This document shows, one piece after another, positions 1-6,982 of a stretch of DNA of 9,133 nucleotides; position 1 is the stretch's first letter; the number at the start of each line of letters is the position of its first letter. Source of the DNA: Betaproteobacteria bacterium (GTDB lineage Bacteria; Pseudomonadota; Gammaproteobacteria; Burkholderiales; Burkholderiaceae_C); the NCBI GenBank assembly GCA_009922295.1, contig RFWA01000084.1, positions 1-9,133 on the forward strand. The letters are read 5' to 3'. Made by a program: the position numbers and the translations under genes. Below the pieces are notes generated by a model that searched no databases, was not told the origin of the DNA, and saw nothing but the letters and a program-made list of their open reading frames with translations.

Positions 1-645
1 AACTGTGGCCACCAGATCGGCTGGCATGAAAACATCCCGGTGTTGAGCTACGTTTATTTGCGTGGCAAGTGCTCGTCCTGCGCCAACCGGATCGCGCTGC
101 GCTATCCGGTCGTGGAATTGTTCACTGGCCTGTTGTTTGCATACTGCGGCATGCAGTGGGGTGCCACAGCCACCGCGTTGGCGTGGAGCGGCTTTTGCGC
201 CAGCTTGCTGGCATTGGCACTGATTGACTGGGACACCACGCTGTTGCCCGACGACATCACCTTGCCTCTGCTGTGGGCCGGTCTGATGGCAGCGCTGATG
301 CAGTGGACACCCGTGGCGCTGTCAGCCGCAGTCTGGGGCGCTATGGCCGGCTACGTCTCACTCTGGCTGGTGTACTGGGCGTTCAAGCTGGTCACCGGCA
401 AGGATGGCATGGGGTATGGCGACTTTAAGCTGTTTGCAGCCCTGGGGGCCTGGTTTGGCTGGCAGGCCCTGGTCCCCATCATTCTGATGGCGTCGGTCCT
501 GGGTGCGATCGTCGGCATTGCCATGAAGTTCTCCAGTGGCCTGCGAGAGGGGGGCTACGTGCCGTTCGGGCCCTTTCTGGCGGGCGCCGGCCTGACGGCA
601 ATGGTATTCAGCCCCGCCGCCATGCTTCGCGCTGTCGGGCTCTGA
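1..645 (+). CDS. pilD: Prepilin peptidase / N-methyltransferase PilD, C-terminal part (5' end outside window)
   Basis: An integral inner-membrane aspartic protease that cleaves the leader of type IV prepilins and type II secretion pseudopilins; the family usually also N-methylates the new N-terminus. The frame is open from base 1, so about 214 C-terminal residues are visible. At the edge the cytoplasmic zinc-binding region is partly seen: one Cys of the first pair (residue 2) and the CSSC pair (residues 24-27), followed by the conserved RYPVVEL. Hydrophobic membrane segments follow. Both catalytic aspartates are present: the Asp of ALIDWD (about residue 76, before LLPDD) and the GYGD motif followed by FKL (Asp about 141). 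The C-terminus with YVPFGPFLAGAG is intact. It lies 12 bases before coaE on the same strand, in the common pilB-pilC-pilD-coaE arrangement; pilB and pilC would be expected upstream. No sign of damage. Confidence 0.95.
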   Translation, partial: NCGHQIGWHENIPVLSYVYLRGKCSSCANRIALRYPVVELFTGLLFAYCGMQWGATATALAWSGFCASLLALALIDWDTTLLPDDITLPLLWAGLMAALMQWTPVALSAAVWGAMAGYVSLWLVYWAFKLVTGKDGMGYGDFKLFAALGAWFGWQALVPIILMASVLGAIVGIAMKFSSGLREGGYVPFGPFLAGAGLTAMVFSPAAMLRAVGL

Positions 646-649
646 GGGG
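645..649 (+). promoter_or_regulatory. Ribosome binding site for coaE
   Basis: AGGGG overlaps the last base of the pilD stop codon and sits 8 bases before the ATG at 658. The in-frame GTG at 649 overlaps this motif and so has no binding site at usable distance. The motif therefore favours ATG 658 as the coaE start and suggests that coaE translation is coupled to the end of pilD. Confidence 0.55.
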
Positions 650-657
650 TGAAGGCC

Positions 658-1266
658 ATGATCCGGCTGGGCCTGACCGGGGGGATTGGCAGTGGCAAGT
701 CCACCGTTGCGGCTCTGATGGCTGAATGTGGCGCGGCCGTGATCGATGCCGATGCCATCTCCAGGCAACTGACGGCGCCGGGCGGACTGGCCATCGCCGC
801 GATCGCCCAACAGTTTGGGCCAATATTCATCTCGCCGGACGGCGCGCTGGACAGGGACCGCATGCGGGCGCTGGCTTATGCCGACCCAGGCGCACGCAAG
901 CAACTGGAATCTATCATTCACCCCCTGGTCGGCCTGCAGGTGCAGGCCCAGTCCGCTGAAGCACAGAGCTGCGGGCGGCGCTGTGCCGTGTTTGATATCC
1001 CGCTGCTGGTTGAATCGGCGCATTGGCGGAAAAAGGTCGACCGAGTGCTGGTGGTCGACTGCAGCGCGGAAGTGCAGTGCCAGCGTGTCATGGCCCGCAG
1101 TCAGCTCACACGGGCGGAGGTTGAGGCCATCGTGGCATCCCAAGCCACGCGGCAACGACGCTTGGCCGCGGCCGATGTTGTAATTTTCAATGAGCAGCTC
1201 AGCTTGACGCAATTGGCGCTTGAGGTGAAGCGATTGGCCCCTGTCTTCGGGCTATCATCCGGGTAG
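658..1266 (+). CDS. coaE: Dephospho-CoA kinase CoaE
   Basis: Cytosolic kinase for the last step of coenzyme A synthesis: ATP-dependent phosphorylation of the ribose 3'-hydroxyl of dephospho-CoA. The 202-residue product matches the usual family size of about 200. Visible motifs are the P-loop GGIGSGKST (residues 8-16), the IDADAI substrate or catalytic motif (29-34), IIHPLV mid-protein, and DIPLLVES in the lid/base region. Start choice: ATG 658 gives the classic N-terminus MIRLGLTGG and has AGGGG 8 bases upstream; a GTG at 649 would add only three residues and overlaps that site. It follows pilD closely and precedes zapD by about 23 bases, so co-transcription is likely. Codon use and frame are consistent throughout; no anomalies. 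Confidence 0.96.
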   Translation: MIRLGLTGGIGSGKSTVAALMAECGAAVIDADAISRQLTAPGGLAIAAIAQQFGPIFISPDGALDRDRMRALAYADPGARKQLESIIHPLVGLQVQAQSAEAQSCGRRCAVFDIPLLVESAHWRKKVDRVLVVDCSAEVQCQRVMARSQLTRAEVEAIVASQATRQRRLAAADVVIFNEQLSLTQLALEVKRLAPVFGLSSG

Positions 1267-1289
1267 CTTTAGCCCTATTGACTGTTCGC

Positions 1290-2045
1290 GTGATCCTCTA
1301 CGAATACCCCTTTAACGAGCGCATTCGCACCTATTTGCGACTGGAACACCTGTTCGTACGACTCAGCCAATTACTGGCTCGAGAGTCGGCGATGGACCAC
1401 CACTTTGCGCTTGCCACCATCTTCGAGATCATGGATGTAGGCGCACGGGCCGATCTCAAATCCGATGTCCTCAAAGATCTGGACAAGCAAAAAGCCCATC
1501 TGGACGCTTACCGCGGCAACCCGGCCATTGCCGAGGGTGTGCTTGACGCGGTGATCGGACAGCTTGACAACTGTTTTCAGGCGCTGAACGGCCTGCCGGG
1601 CAAAGCCGGGCAGGCGCTGACAGAAAACGACTGGCTGATGAGCATACGCAGCCGTATCGGCATCCCGGGTGGGACCTGTGAATTTGACCTGCCTGCCTAC
1701 TATGCCTGGCAATTCAAACCGGCAGCTCAGCGGCAACAAGACCTGTCGACTTGGGTTGCCAGCCTGATGCCCCTGGCGGATTCGATCGAACTGCTGCTCA
1801 AACTGCTGCGTGATTCAGGCGCACCGCAAAAGGTGATGGCCAATGGCGGCCAGTTCCAGCAAAACCTGCCACAGGGCCGCACCTTCCAGCTGGTACGGCT
1901 GGCTATAGACCCAGCGCTGGGGCTGATCCCCGAAATCAGCGGCAATCGCCTGCTGGTATCGATTCGGCTGATGCAACAGGGCGACGACGACCGGCTGCAG
2001 CTGAGTGGCGGAGACACTGGTTTTGAGCTCGCCTTGTGCGCATGA
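1290..2045 (+). CDS. zapD: Cell division protein ZapD (YacF, DUF1342)
   Basis: Cytosolic FtsZ-binding protein that bundles protofilaments and helps keep the Z-ring together. The product of about 251 residues is close to the E. coli length (about 247). The N-terminus carries the family hallmark YEYPFNERIRTYLRLE (residues 4-19), and a second conserved block, SRIGIPGGTCEFDLPAYY, lies near 121-138. The protein is mostly helical, with a strand-rich C-terminal part. Start choice: GTG 1290 gives MILYEYPF, the usual family beginning. A TTG at 1278 would add four residues. Neither has a clear Shine-Dalgarno, so the choice rests on family wording only. Its stop overlaps the yacG ATG (ATGA), which suggests translational coupling. 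The coaE-zapD-yacG order is also found in E. coli. Confidence 0.94.
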   Translation: MILYEYPFNERIRTYLRLEHLFVRLSQLLARESAMDHHFALATIFEIMDVGARADLKSDVLKDLDKQKAHLDAYRGNPAIAEGVLDAVIGQLDNCFQALNGLPGKAGQALTENDWLMSIRSRIGIPGGTCEFDLPAYYAWQFKPAAQRQQDLSTWVASLMPLADSIELLLKLLRDSGAPQKVMANGGQFQQNLPQGRTFQLVRLAIDPALGLIPEISGNRLLVSIRLMQQGDDDRLQLSGGDTGFELALCA

Positions 2046-2260
2046 ACGGGGATATTGACCCAGCGCCCATCAGGCCAACCCTGGTGACCTGTCCTGGTTG
2101 CGGCGGCGAAAGCCTGTACGCCAGCAGCAACCCGTCCCGGCCGTTTTGCAGCGAGCGCTGCAAAAACATGGATTTCGGGGCCTGGGCCAGTGAAAGCTTT
2201 CGCATGCCGGCCAAGGACACTGGCGACGAGCTCACAGATGGTCTGGCTGAGCCCAATTAA
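2042..2260 (+). CDS. yacG: DNA gyrase inhibitor YacG, zinc-binding
   Basis: A small protein of 72 residues (E. coli form about 65) that binds one zinc ion; the E. coli protein binds GyrB and inhibits DNA gyrase. Four zinc ligands are visible: CPGC (Cys 17 and 20) and FCSERC (Cys 36 and 40), followed by the conserved MDFGAW segment and an acidic tail. Start choice: ATG 2042 overlaps the zapD stop as ATGA. An in-frame GTG at 2036 would add two residues but lacks support. It is the last gene of the + strand group and is followed by a convergent gap. Confidence 0.93.
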   Translation: MNGDIDPAPIRPTLVTCPGCGGESLYASSNPSRPFCSERCKNMDFGAWASESFRMPAKDTGDELTDGLAEPN

Positions 2261-2268
2261 TCTAAGAG

Positions 2269-2287
2269 AAAAAGGGCTCTAGCCCTT
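2269..2287 (-). terminator. Intrinsic terminator of the argJ-ATPase-mutT group, possibly bidirectional
   Basis: A perfect inverted repeat, AAGGGCT (2272-2278) and AGCCCTT (2281-2287), lies between the convergent yacG and mutT stops. Read on the - strand, it starts about 15 bases after the mutT stop and runs directly into a T-rich tract (TTTTT then CTCTT), the classic form. On the + strand it follows yacG but is trailed only by TGTCCTGCTT, so termination in that direction would be weaker. The effective stem is about 6 base pairs with a 4-base loop, which is modest. Confidence 0.6.
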
Positions 2288-2301
2288 GTCCTGCTTAGGT
2301 T

Positions 2302-2778
2302 TTATGCTACTGAATGTGTAGCGCCCAAGAAACCTTGTTCCTGCGCCAACCACATCAGCACGGGCACCGTCCCAGGCAACACTGGCACGCACTGCACTGG
2401 CAGACGTTGCCAGGCAAACTGCTGAGCCTCACGCATCTGCAGTTCGCCGTGCCACTTTGACACTTTGCAAAAATTAAGCCGCACCAGCGCATGCGGGTAG
2501 TCCACCAGTTCGGTACGCCAGAGCGCCGCTTTCAGGGTGGTAATGCCAAGCTCTTCCTGCAACTCGCGCTGCAGGGCCTGCAGCACCGTTTCACCGGGCT
2601 CCAGCTTGCCGCCGGGGAACTCCCAGTAGCCGGCATAAACTTTGCCCACCGGGCGTGATGTCAGCAAAAAATCACCGTCCGGGCGGATCAGCACACCCAC
2701 CGCCACATCCACCACGGCCCTGTTCAGCCCGCCCTCACGGGCCTGGTCGGCGTCGGCCACCAATGGCGCTGTGGTCAT
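2302..2778 (-). CDS. mutT: Nudix hydrolase, MutT-like (8-oxo-dGTP diphosphatase family)
   Basis: Cytosolic Nudix pyrophosphohydrolase of 158 residues. By family wording and position it most resembles MutT, which hydrolyses 8-oxo-dGTP to the monophosphate and so prevents A:T to C:G mutations. The Nudix box is complete at residues 57-79: GGKLEPGE, then seven residues, then RELQEELGI. The preceding VAVGVLIRPDGDFLLTSRP and YAGYWEFPGGK are typical of MutT. Start choice: ATG 2778 overlaps the stop of the upstream ATPase gene as ATGA; there is no clear Shine-Dalgarno, so translation is probably coupled. The frame stays open upstream but only as a shadow of the ATPase gene. Substrate specificity cannot be proved from sequence, as other Nudix enzymes share the box. 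In E. coli mutT also follows secA. Confidence 0.88.
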   Translation of the reverse strand: MTTAPLVADADQAREGGLNRAVVDVAVGVLIRPDGDFLLTSRPVGKVYAGYWEFPGGKLEPGETVLQALQRELQEELGITTLKAALWRTELVDYPHALVRLNFCKVSKWHGELQMREAQQFAWQRLPVQCVPVLPGTVPVLMWLAQEQGFLGATHSVA

Positions 2779-3653
2779 GCTGTGCCAGCGTGCGTACCAG
2801 CGTAGTCGCGCGCAAACTGGTAGGCGACCCGGCCGCTGCGACTGGCCCGCTCCAGCGCCCACACCAGGGCCTCGGGCCGGGCTGCCGCAATCGCCTCGGG
2901 CGCCACACCAAACCAGCTGAGCCACTGCGCCACGATGGTCAGGTACTCGGCCTGGGTAAATGGGTAAAAGCTGACCCACATGCCAAAGCGTTCAGACAGC
3001 GAGATTTTTTCTTCCACGCCCTCGCCCGGGTGCACCTCACCGTCCTCGGTGTGGGTGTAAGTGAGGTTCTCCTTCATGTACTCGGGCAACAGATGGCGCC
3101 GGTTGCTGGTGGCATAGATCAGTACATTGGGCGAGGTGGCAGACACCGAGCCATCCAAAATCGACTTGAGCGCCTTGTAGCCGGGCTCACCATCCTCGAA
3201 GCTCAGGTCATCGCAAAACACAATGAATTTCTCTGGGCAATCGGACACCACATCCACGATGTCAGGCAGATCGACCAAGTCGGCCTTGTCGACCTCGATC
3301 AGGCGCAGGCCCTGGCTGGCGTATTCATTCAGGCAGGCCCTGATCAGCGAGGACTTGCCGGTGCCGCGCGCACCGGTCAGCAGCACGTTGTTGGCCGGCC
3401 GGCCCTCCACAAACTGCCGGGTGTTGCGCTCGATTTTTTCCTTTTGCGGGTCGATCTCTTTAAGGTCAGCGAGCCGCATGGGCCCCAGGTGGCGCACAGG
3501 CTCCAACACACCGTGGCCGCTGCTGCGTTTGCGGTAACGCCAGGCTACGGCGGCCGTCCAGTCGGGGGCACTGAGAGCCCTTGGCAACACCGCTTCGAGG
3601 CGGTCGATCAGCTGCTCGGCACGCAGAATGAGTTTTTCAAAGGGTAGGTTCAT
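2775..3653 (-). CDS. AAA+ family ATP-binding protein, DUF815 type
   Basis: A 292-residue predicted soluble P-loop ATPase of the DUF815 family, whose cellular role is not well defined. Walker A is GARGTGKS (94-101), Walker B is FIVFCDD (143-149), the sensor-1 Asn is in ATSNRR (181-186), and a conserved LSERFGMWVSFYPF block (219-232) carries an arginine that could act in nucleotide sensing. The first 80 residues are helical and lack catalytic motifs. There is no signal peptide or membrane segment. The start ATG overlaps the argJ stop (ATGA) and the stop overlaps the mutT start (ATGA), so the three genes appear translationally chained; no separate ribosome site is evident. The family assignment is from motif wording; no function is claimed beyond ATP binding and probable hydrolysis. 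Confidence 0.87.
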   Translation of the reverse strand: MNLPFEKLILRAEQLIDRLEAVLPRALSAPDWTAAVAWRYRKRSSGHGVLEPVRHLGPMRLADLKEIDPQKEKIERNTRQFVEGRPANNVLLTGARGTGKSSLIRACLNEYASQGLRLIEVDKADLVDLPDIVDVVSDCPEKFIVFCDDLSFEDGEPGYKALKSILDGSVSATSPNVLIYATSNRRHLLPEYMKENLTYTHTEDGEVHPGEGVEEKISLSERFGMWVSFYPFTQAEYLTIVAQWLSWFGVAPEAIAAARPEALVWALERASRSGRVAYQFARDYAGTHAGTA

Positions 3654-4648
3654 GAGCGGTAATCAGCGTTAATGGTGACGTAGTCGTGGCTCAGGTCACA
3701 GGTCCAGACCCGGTCGGCGGCATCACCGCGGCCCAGCAACACCCGGACGGTGATCTCGGCCTGCTTCATGACCCGCTGGCCATCTTCTTCGCGGTAGGCG
3801 GGGTGACGCCCACCCTGGACCGCCACATGGACATCGTCCAGGTACAGGTCAATGCAGGACTGGTCCAGGTCGGCTATGCCGGCGTAGCCCACAGCGGCCA
3901 GAATGCGGCCCAGGTTAGGGTCGCTGGCAAAAAACGCGGTCTTGACCAGCGGCGAATGCGCAATCGCATAAGCCACCAGCCGGCACTCGGCCATGGTTTT
4001 GCCACCCTCGACCGAAACGGTGATGAACTTGGTAGCGCCCTCACCATCACGCACAATGGCCTGGGCCAGTTGCTGGGCCACGCCCAGCATGGCGGCCTTG
4101 AGGGCTTGCCCCTCGGCGCTGGCCAGCGACTCGATCGGAGCGTGCGAGGCTCGGTTGCTGGCAATGACCACCAGCGAGTCATTGGTGGAGGTATCGCCAT
4201 CCACCGTCACGCGGTTGAACGACGCTTCAGCCAGTTCCATCGCCAGTTGCTGCATGAGGGCCGGACTGACGCAGGCATCGGTGGCGATGAAGCCCAGCAT
4301 GGTGGCCATGTTGGGCCGGATCATGCCCGCGCCCTTGCTGACCCCGGTGATGCTGACCCGGCTGCCGCCGATGTGAAGCTGCGCACCGAAGGCCTTGGGC
4401 AAGGTATCGGTGGTCATGATGGCTTCGCTCACGCGCAACCAGTTGTCTTCCCGCGCGTCGGCCAGTGCTGCGTCCAGGCCGGCCTCGATCCGCTCGTTGG
4501 GCAAGGGCTCCATGATGACGCCGGTGGAAAAAGGCAGGATCTGCTGCTGAGCCAGACCCAGTTTGCCCGCCAGAGCGGCGCAGGTGCTCAGGGCGCGGGC
4601 CCTTCCGTCGGCGCCGGTGCCGGCATTGGCATTGCCCGTGTTGATCAA
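3650..4648 (-). CDS. argJ: Glutamate N-acetyltransferase / amino-acid acetyltransferase ArgJ, main C-terminal part (gene broken)
   Basis: ArgJ transfers acetyl from N-acetylornithine to glutamate, recycling acetyl groups in arginine synthesis; bifunctional forms also use acetyl-CoA. It is made as a precursor that cleaves itself before a catalytic Thr. This frame begins in conserved LINTGNANAGTG and runs to the normal C-terminus NADYRS. The self-cleavage site is intact: MIRPNMATMLGF, with the nucleophile Thr at codon 4301-4303. GDTSTND, DGEGATKF and DPNLGRILAAVGYAG are also present. The first 52 residues lie in another frame (4653-4808), and about 24-28 family residues between them are absent. 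The TTG at 4648 is within coding sequence and is not a plausible natural start. As read, no full ArgJ can be made; assembly error or a deletion variant is likely. The stop overlaps the ATPase gene. Confidence 0.9.
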   Translation of the reverse strand: MINTGNANAGTGADGRARALSTCAALAGKLGLAQQQILPFSTGVIMEPLPNERIEAGLDAALADAREDNWLRVSEAIMTTDTLPKAFGAQLHIGGSRVSITGVSKGAGMIRPNMATMLGFIATDACVSPALMQQLAMELAEASFNRVTVDGDTSTNDSLVVIASNRASHAPIESLASAEGQALKAAMLGVAQQLAQAIVRDGEGATKFITVSVEGGKTMAECRLVAYAIAHSPLVKTAFFASDPNLGRILAAVGYAGIADLDQSCIDLYLDDVHVAVQGGRHPAYREEDGQRVMKQAEITVRVLLGRGDAADRVWTCDLSHDYVTINADYRS

Positions 4649-4652
4649 CAGG

Positions 4653-4808
4653 AGTGAACACGCCGGCCACCGAGGCCCCAGGCTCCAGCAACACCACCGT
4701 CAGATCCTTGCGATGGGCCTTACGGATGCCAGCCTCGGCAACGCCGAGCCGAACGCCGGCAATCGGGTACAACTGGGCGGGGTTGGGGGGACTCAGATTA
4801 ACGGGCAT
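4653..4808 (-). CDS. argJ: ArgJ N-terminal fragment, frameshifted from the rest of argJ
   Basis: The true argJ start. ATG 4808 is preceded on the - strand by GAGGA at 4819-4815, six bases away, a good ribosome site. The 52 residues, from MPVNLSPPNP through AGVRLGVAEAGIRK and RKDLTVVLLEPG to VAGVFT, match the ArgJ N-terminus. After VAGVFT the family normally continues with a segment containing NRFCAAPV; here the frame runs instead into unrelated residues (VDQHGQ and on), while the correct continuation resumes one frame away at LLINTGNA. The open frame extends to 4227 but only as a shadow. 52 residues plus about 333 plus about 25 missing gives the usual ArgJ length of about 410, so one internal out-of-frame deletion explains everything. 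Confidence 0.85.
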
Positions 4809-4972
4809 GGAGATTCCTCGGGTAAGTGCTGGATTATCTGAAATTTATCTGGCCCCTACGCCGGCAGAGTGACTTACGACAGGCCGGCACTCATGGCTGG
4901 TCGCGTTGAATAGGCCTGAATCAAGCTGCTTTTCTGTAAATCAGGGATCAGGCATCCCCCTACATTGTGCGC

Positions 4973-6982
4973 ATGACTGTCAAACACCATCCATCGCACC
5001 GCACCGGCAAAGCTCGGACAGGTGGCTCGACCCAGGCCCAGTTGCATAAAGCTTTGGCACTGCACCAGCAGGGTTTGCTTGAAGAGGCACAGTTGATCTA
5101 TGAGGCCATCCTCAGGATCCAACCACGGCATTTTGACGCCCTGCACCTGCTCGGTGTCATTGCCAACCAGAGCAACGACCCGCAGCGCGGAGCGACTTTG
5201 ATTGCCAAGGCCATTGCCATCCATCCGCACTTTGCCATCTTCCACTTCAACCACGGCAACGCCTTGATGGCATTGGGCCAGGCGACTTTGGCTGCCGCCA
5301 GCTTCCGACGCGCGATCCGACTGCAACCAGACTACGTTGGCGCCCATTTCAACCTGGGCATGTCCTTGCAAATGGGCAAAGATCAACAGGCTGCCGTGGA
5401 CTGCTACAACCGGCTTCTCACCATCCAACCCGATCACGTCGCCGCCCTGCTCAACCGGGGCAACATACTGGTCGAACTCGGGCAAACCGAAGCCGCGATC
5501 TCGAGCTACGACCAGGCACTGGCCTTGGCACCCAATCAGGAAGGCATTTGGTACAGCCGCGCTTGCGCCCTTCATACCCTGCGCCGCCATGCCGAGGCAG
5601 TGGCCAGTTACAACCAGGTGATTGCGCTCCAACCCGAGCACAGCCGGGCGTACAACAACCGCGGCGTCGCCCTTCGTGACCTAGGGCAGGATGCCTTGGC
5701 TGTGGAAAGTTTTGAGCGCGCCATCGCCCTGCGACCGGGCGACCCGCAACCCCTGAACAACCTCGGCCTGGCGCTCAAGCACCTGCGCCAATACCAGGCC
5801 GCCATCGACTGTCATGACCGTGGTCTTGCCATCGACCCGGGCTATGCCATTGGCTGGTACAACCGCGGGCTGGCATTGCGTGAAATCGGCGACCCTGCTG
5901 CCGCGCTGGCCAGCCACGACCGAGCCATCGCCATCAACCCCCAGGCGGGCGAGTTTCATTGTGACCGAGGTCTTGCGCTGCAGGACCTGGGCCAGATGGA
6001 CGCTGCGATTACCAGCTTTGATACATGCATCGGCCTGCTGCCGGACTACCCGGATGCCCACTGGAACAAAGCGCTGGCGCTGCTGGCCAAGGGTGATTTC
6101 GGCCAGGGCTGGCCTTTGTACGAGTGGCGTTGGCGCAACGCCAAGACCGGCTTGCGTCCAGCTCACTTTGCGCAGCCGCTGTGGCTGGGTGAAGCACCCC
6201 TGGCGGGCAAATCGATCCTGCTGCACTGTGAACAGGGGCTCGGCGACGCCATCCAGTTTTTTCGGTATGCCACCCTGGTCAGGGCGCTGGGCGCACAAGT
6301 GAGCGTAGAGGCGCCGGCCGCGCTGTTTGACCTGTTCAAGGCCGCTGCCAACGATGTCGAGGTGATCAGGACCGGCTCAGACCTGTCTGGCTTCGACTAC
6401 CACTGCCCGCTGCTCAGCCTGCCGCTGGCACTCAAGACCACCCTGGCCACGATCCCACACCAGCAAAGCTACCTGCGCAGCGACCCGGCCAAGATCGCCC
6501 TTTGGTCCGAGTGCTTGGGGCCGGCCCGTAGACCCCGGATTGGACTGGTCTGGCGCGGGAACGCCAGCCACAACCATGACCATTTCCGCAGCGTGCCGCT
6601 GGCCGCATTACTGCCCTACCTGCCTGAGGGTGTTGACTACGTCAGTCTGCAAAAAGAACTTCGCGACGGCGACCAGGAAACCCTCAACGCCAATCCCGGC
6701 CTCAAGCATTTTGGCGCCCTGATCCAGGACTTCTCCGACACGGCAGCCCTGTGCGAGTTGATGGATCAAGTGATCAGTGTCGATACCAGCGTGGCCCACC
6801 TGAGTGGCGCACTAGGGCGACCCACCCATGTACTGCTGCCGCCCTCGCCCGACTGGCGATGGCTCCAGGATCGGGCTGACAGCCCTTGGTACGCCAGCGT
6901 CACTTTGTACCGCCAGGCCCGTGGCCAGGGCTGGGAACCGACACTGCGTCAGCTTGGCGCCACGCTGTCAATCACCCCATAG
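4973..6982 (+). CDS. TPR-repeat protein with C-terminal glycosyltransferase-like (GT-B) domain
   Basis: A 669-residue protein with a basic N-terminus and no clear signal peptide. Residues 22-361 form ten gapless 34-residue tetratricopeptide repeats, mostly of the pattern A-x-x-N-x-G-x-A-L...A...SYD-x-A-I-A-L-x-P. An eleventh, partial repeat ends in GDFGQGWPLYEWRW (374-387). The C-terminal 280 residues resemble the glycosyltransferase-like domains often fused to TPRs: HCEQGLGDAIQFFRYATLV (418-436), IGLVWRGN (523-530), and VDTSVAHLSGALGRPTHVLL (603-622) with DWRWL after it. Such proteins are proposed to glycosylate proteins or cell-surface material, but acceptor and donor are unknown here. Start: ATG 4973, with GTG 4967 as an alternative; neither has a good Shine-Dalgarno. 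It is divergent from argJ and its stop is 27 bases from that of convergent secA. GC and codon use look like the neighbours. Confidence 0.88.
   Translation: MTVKHHPSHRTGKARTGGSTQAQLHKALALHQQGLLEEAQLIYEAILRIQPRHFDALHLLGVIANQSNDPQRGATLIAKAIAIHPHFAIFHFNHGNALMALGQATLAAASFRRAIRLQPDYVGAHFNLGMSLQMGKDQQAAVDCYNRLLTIQPDHVAALLNRGNILVELGQTEAAISSYDQALALAPNQEGIWYSRACALHTLRRHAEAVASYNQVIALQPEHSRAYNNRGVALRDLGQDALAVESFERAIALRPGDPQPLNNLGLALKHLRQYQAAIDCHDRGLAIDPGYAIGWYNRGLALREIGDPAAALASHDRAIAINPQAGEFHCDRGLALQDLGQMDAAITSFDTCIGLLPDYPDAHWNKALALLAKGDFGQGWPLYEWRWRNAKTGLRPAHFAQPLWLGEAPLAGKSILLHCEQGLGDAIQFFRYATLVRALGAQVSVEAPAALFDLFKAAANDVEVIRTGSDLSGFDYHCPLLSLPLALKTTLATIPHQQSYLRSDPAKIALWSECLGPARRPRIGLVWRGNASHNHDHFRSVPLAALLPYLPEGVDYVSLQKELRDGDQETLNANPGLKHFGALIQDFSDTAALCELMDQVISVDTSVAHLSGALGRPTHVLLPPSPDWRWLQDRADSPWYASVTLYRQARGQGWEPTLRQLGATLSITP

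Noticed and set aside
358..1212. Open frame of 284 codons on the - strand, opposite pilD and coaE.
   Set aside because: Antisense to two genes with intact catalytic motifs; its composition shows no protein family.
1249..1275. Inverted repeat GGGCTA / TAGCCC around the coaE stop, considered as a terminator or attenuator.
   Set aside because: Only six base pairs with a 15-base loop, partly inside coding sequence, and no T-tract follows.
2779..2979. N-terminal extension of the mutT frame to 225 residues.
   Set aside because: The added 67 residues overlap the ATPase coding sequence and resemble no Nudix protein; ATG 2778 with the ATGA overlap is the natural start.
2655..3647. Long open frame of 330 codons on the + strand, opposite the ATPase and mutT genes.
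   Set aside because: It lies antisense to two well-recognised genes, its translation is rich in Arg, Pro, Gly and His with no recognisable domain, and such shadows are common in GC-rich genomes.
3686..4657. Long open frame of 323 codons on the + strand, opposite argJ.
   Set aside because: Antisense shadow of argJ with low-complexity Gly/His-rich translation and no known motif.
4860..4888. Two copies of GCCGGC between argJ and the TPR gene, considered as an operator pair.
   Set aside because: GCCGGC is self-complementary and common by chance in GC-rich DNA; the flanks do not extend the similarity.
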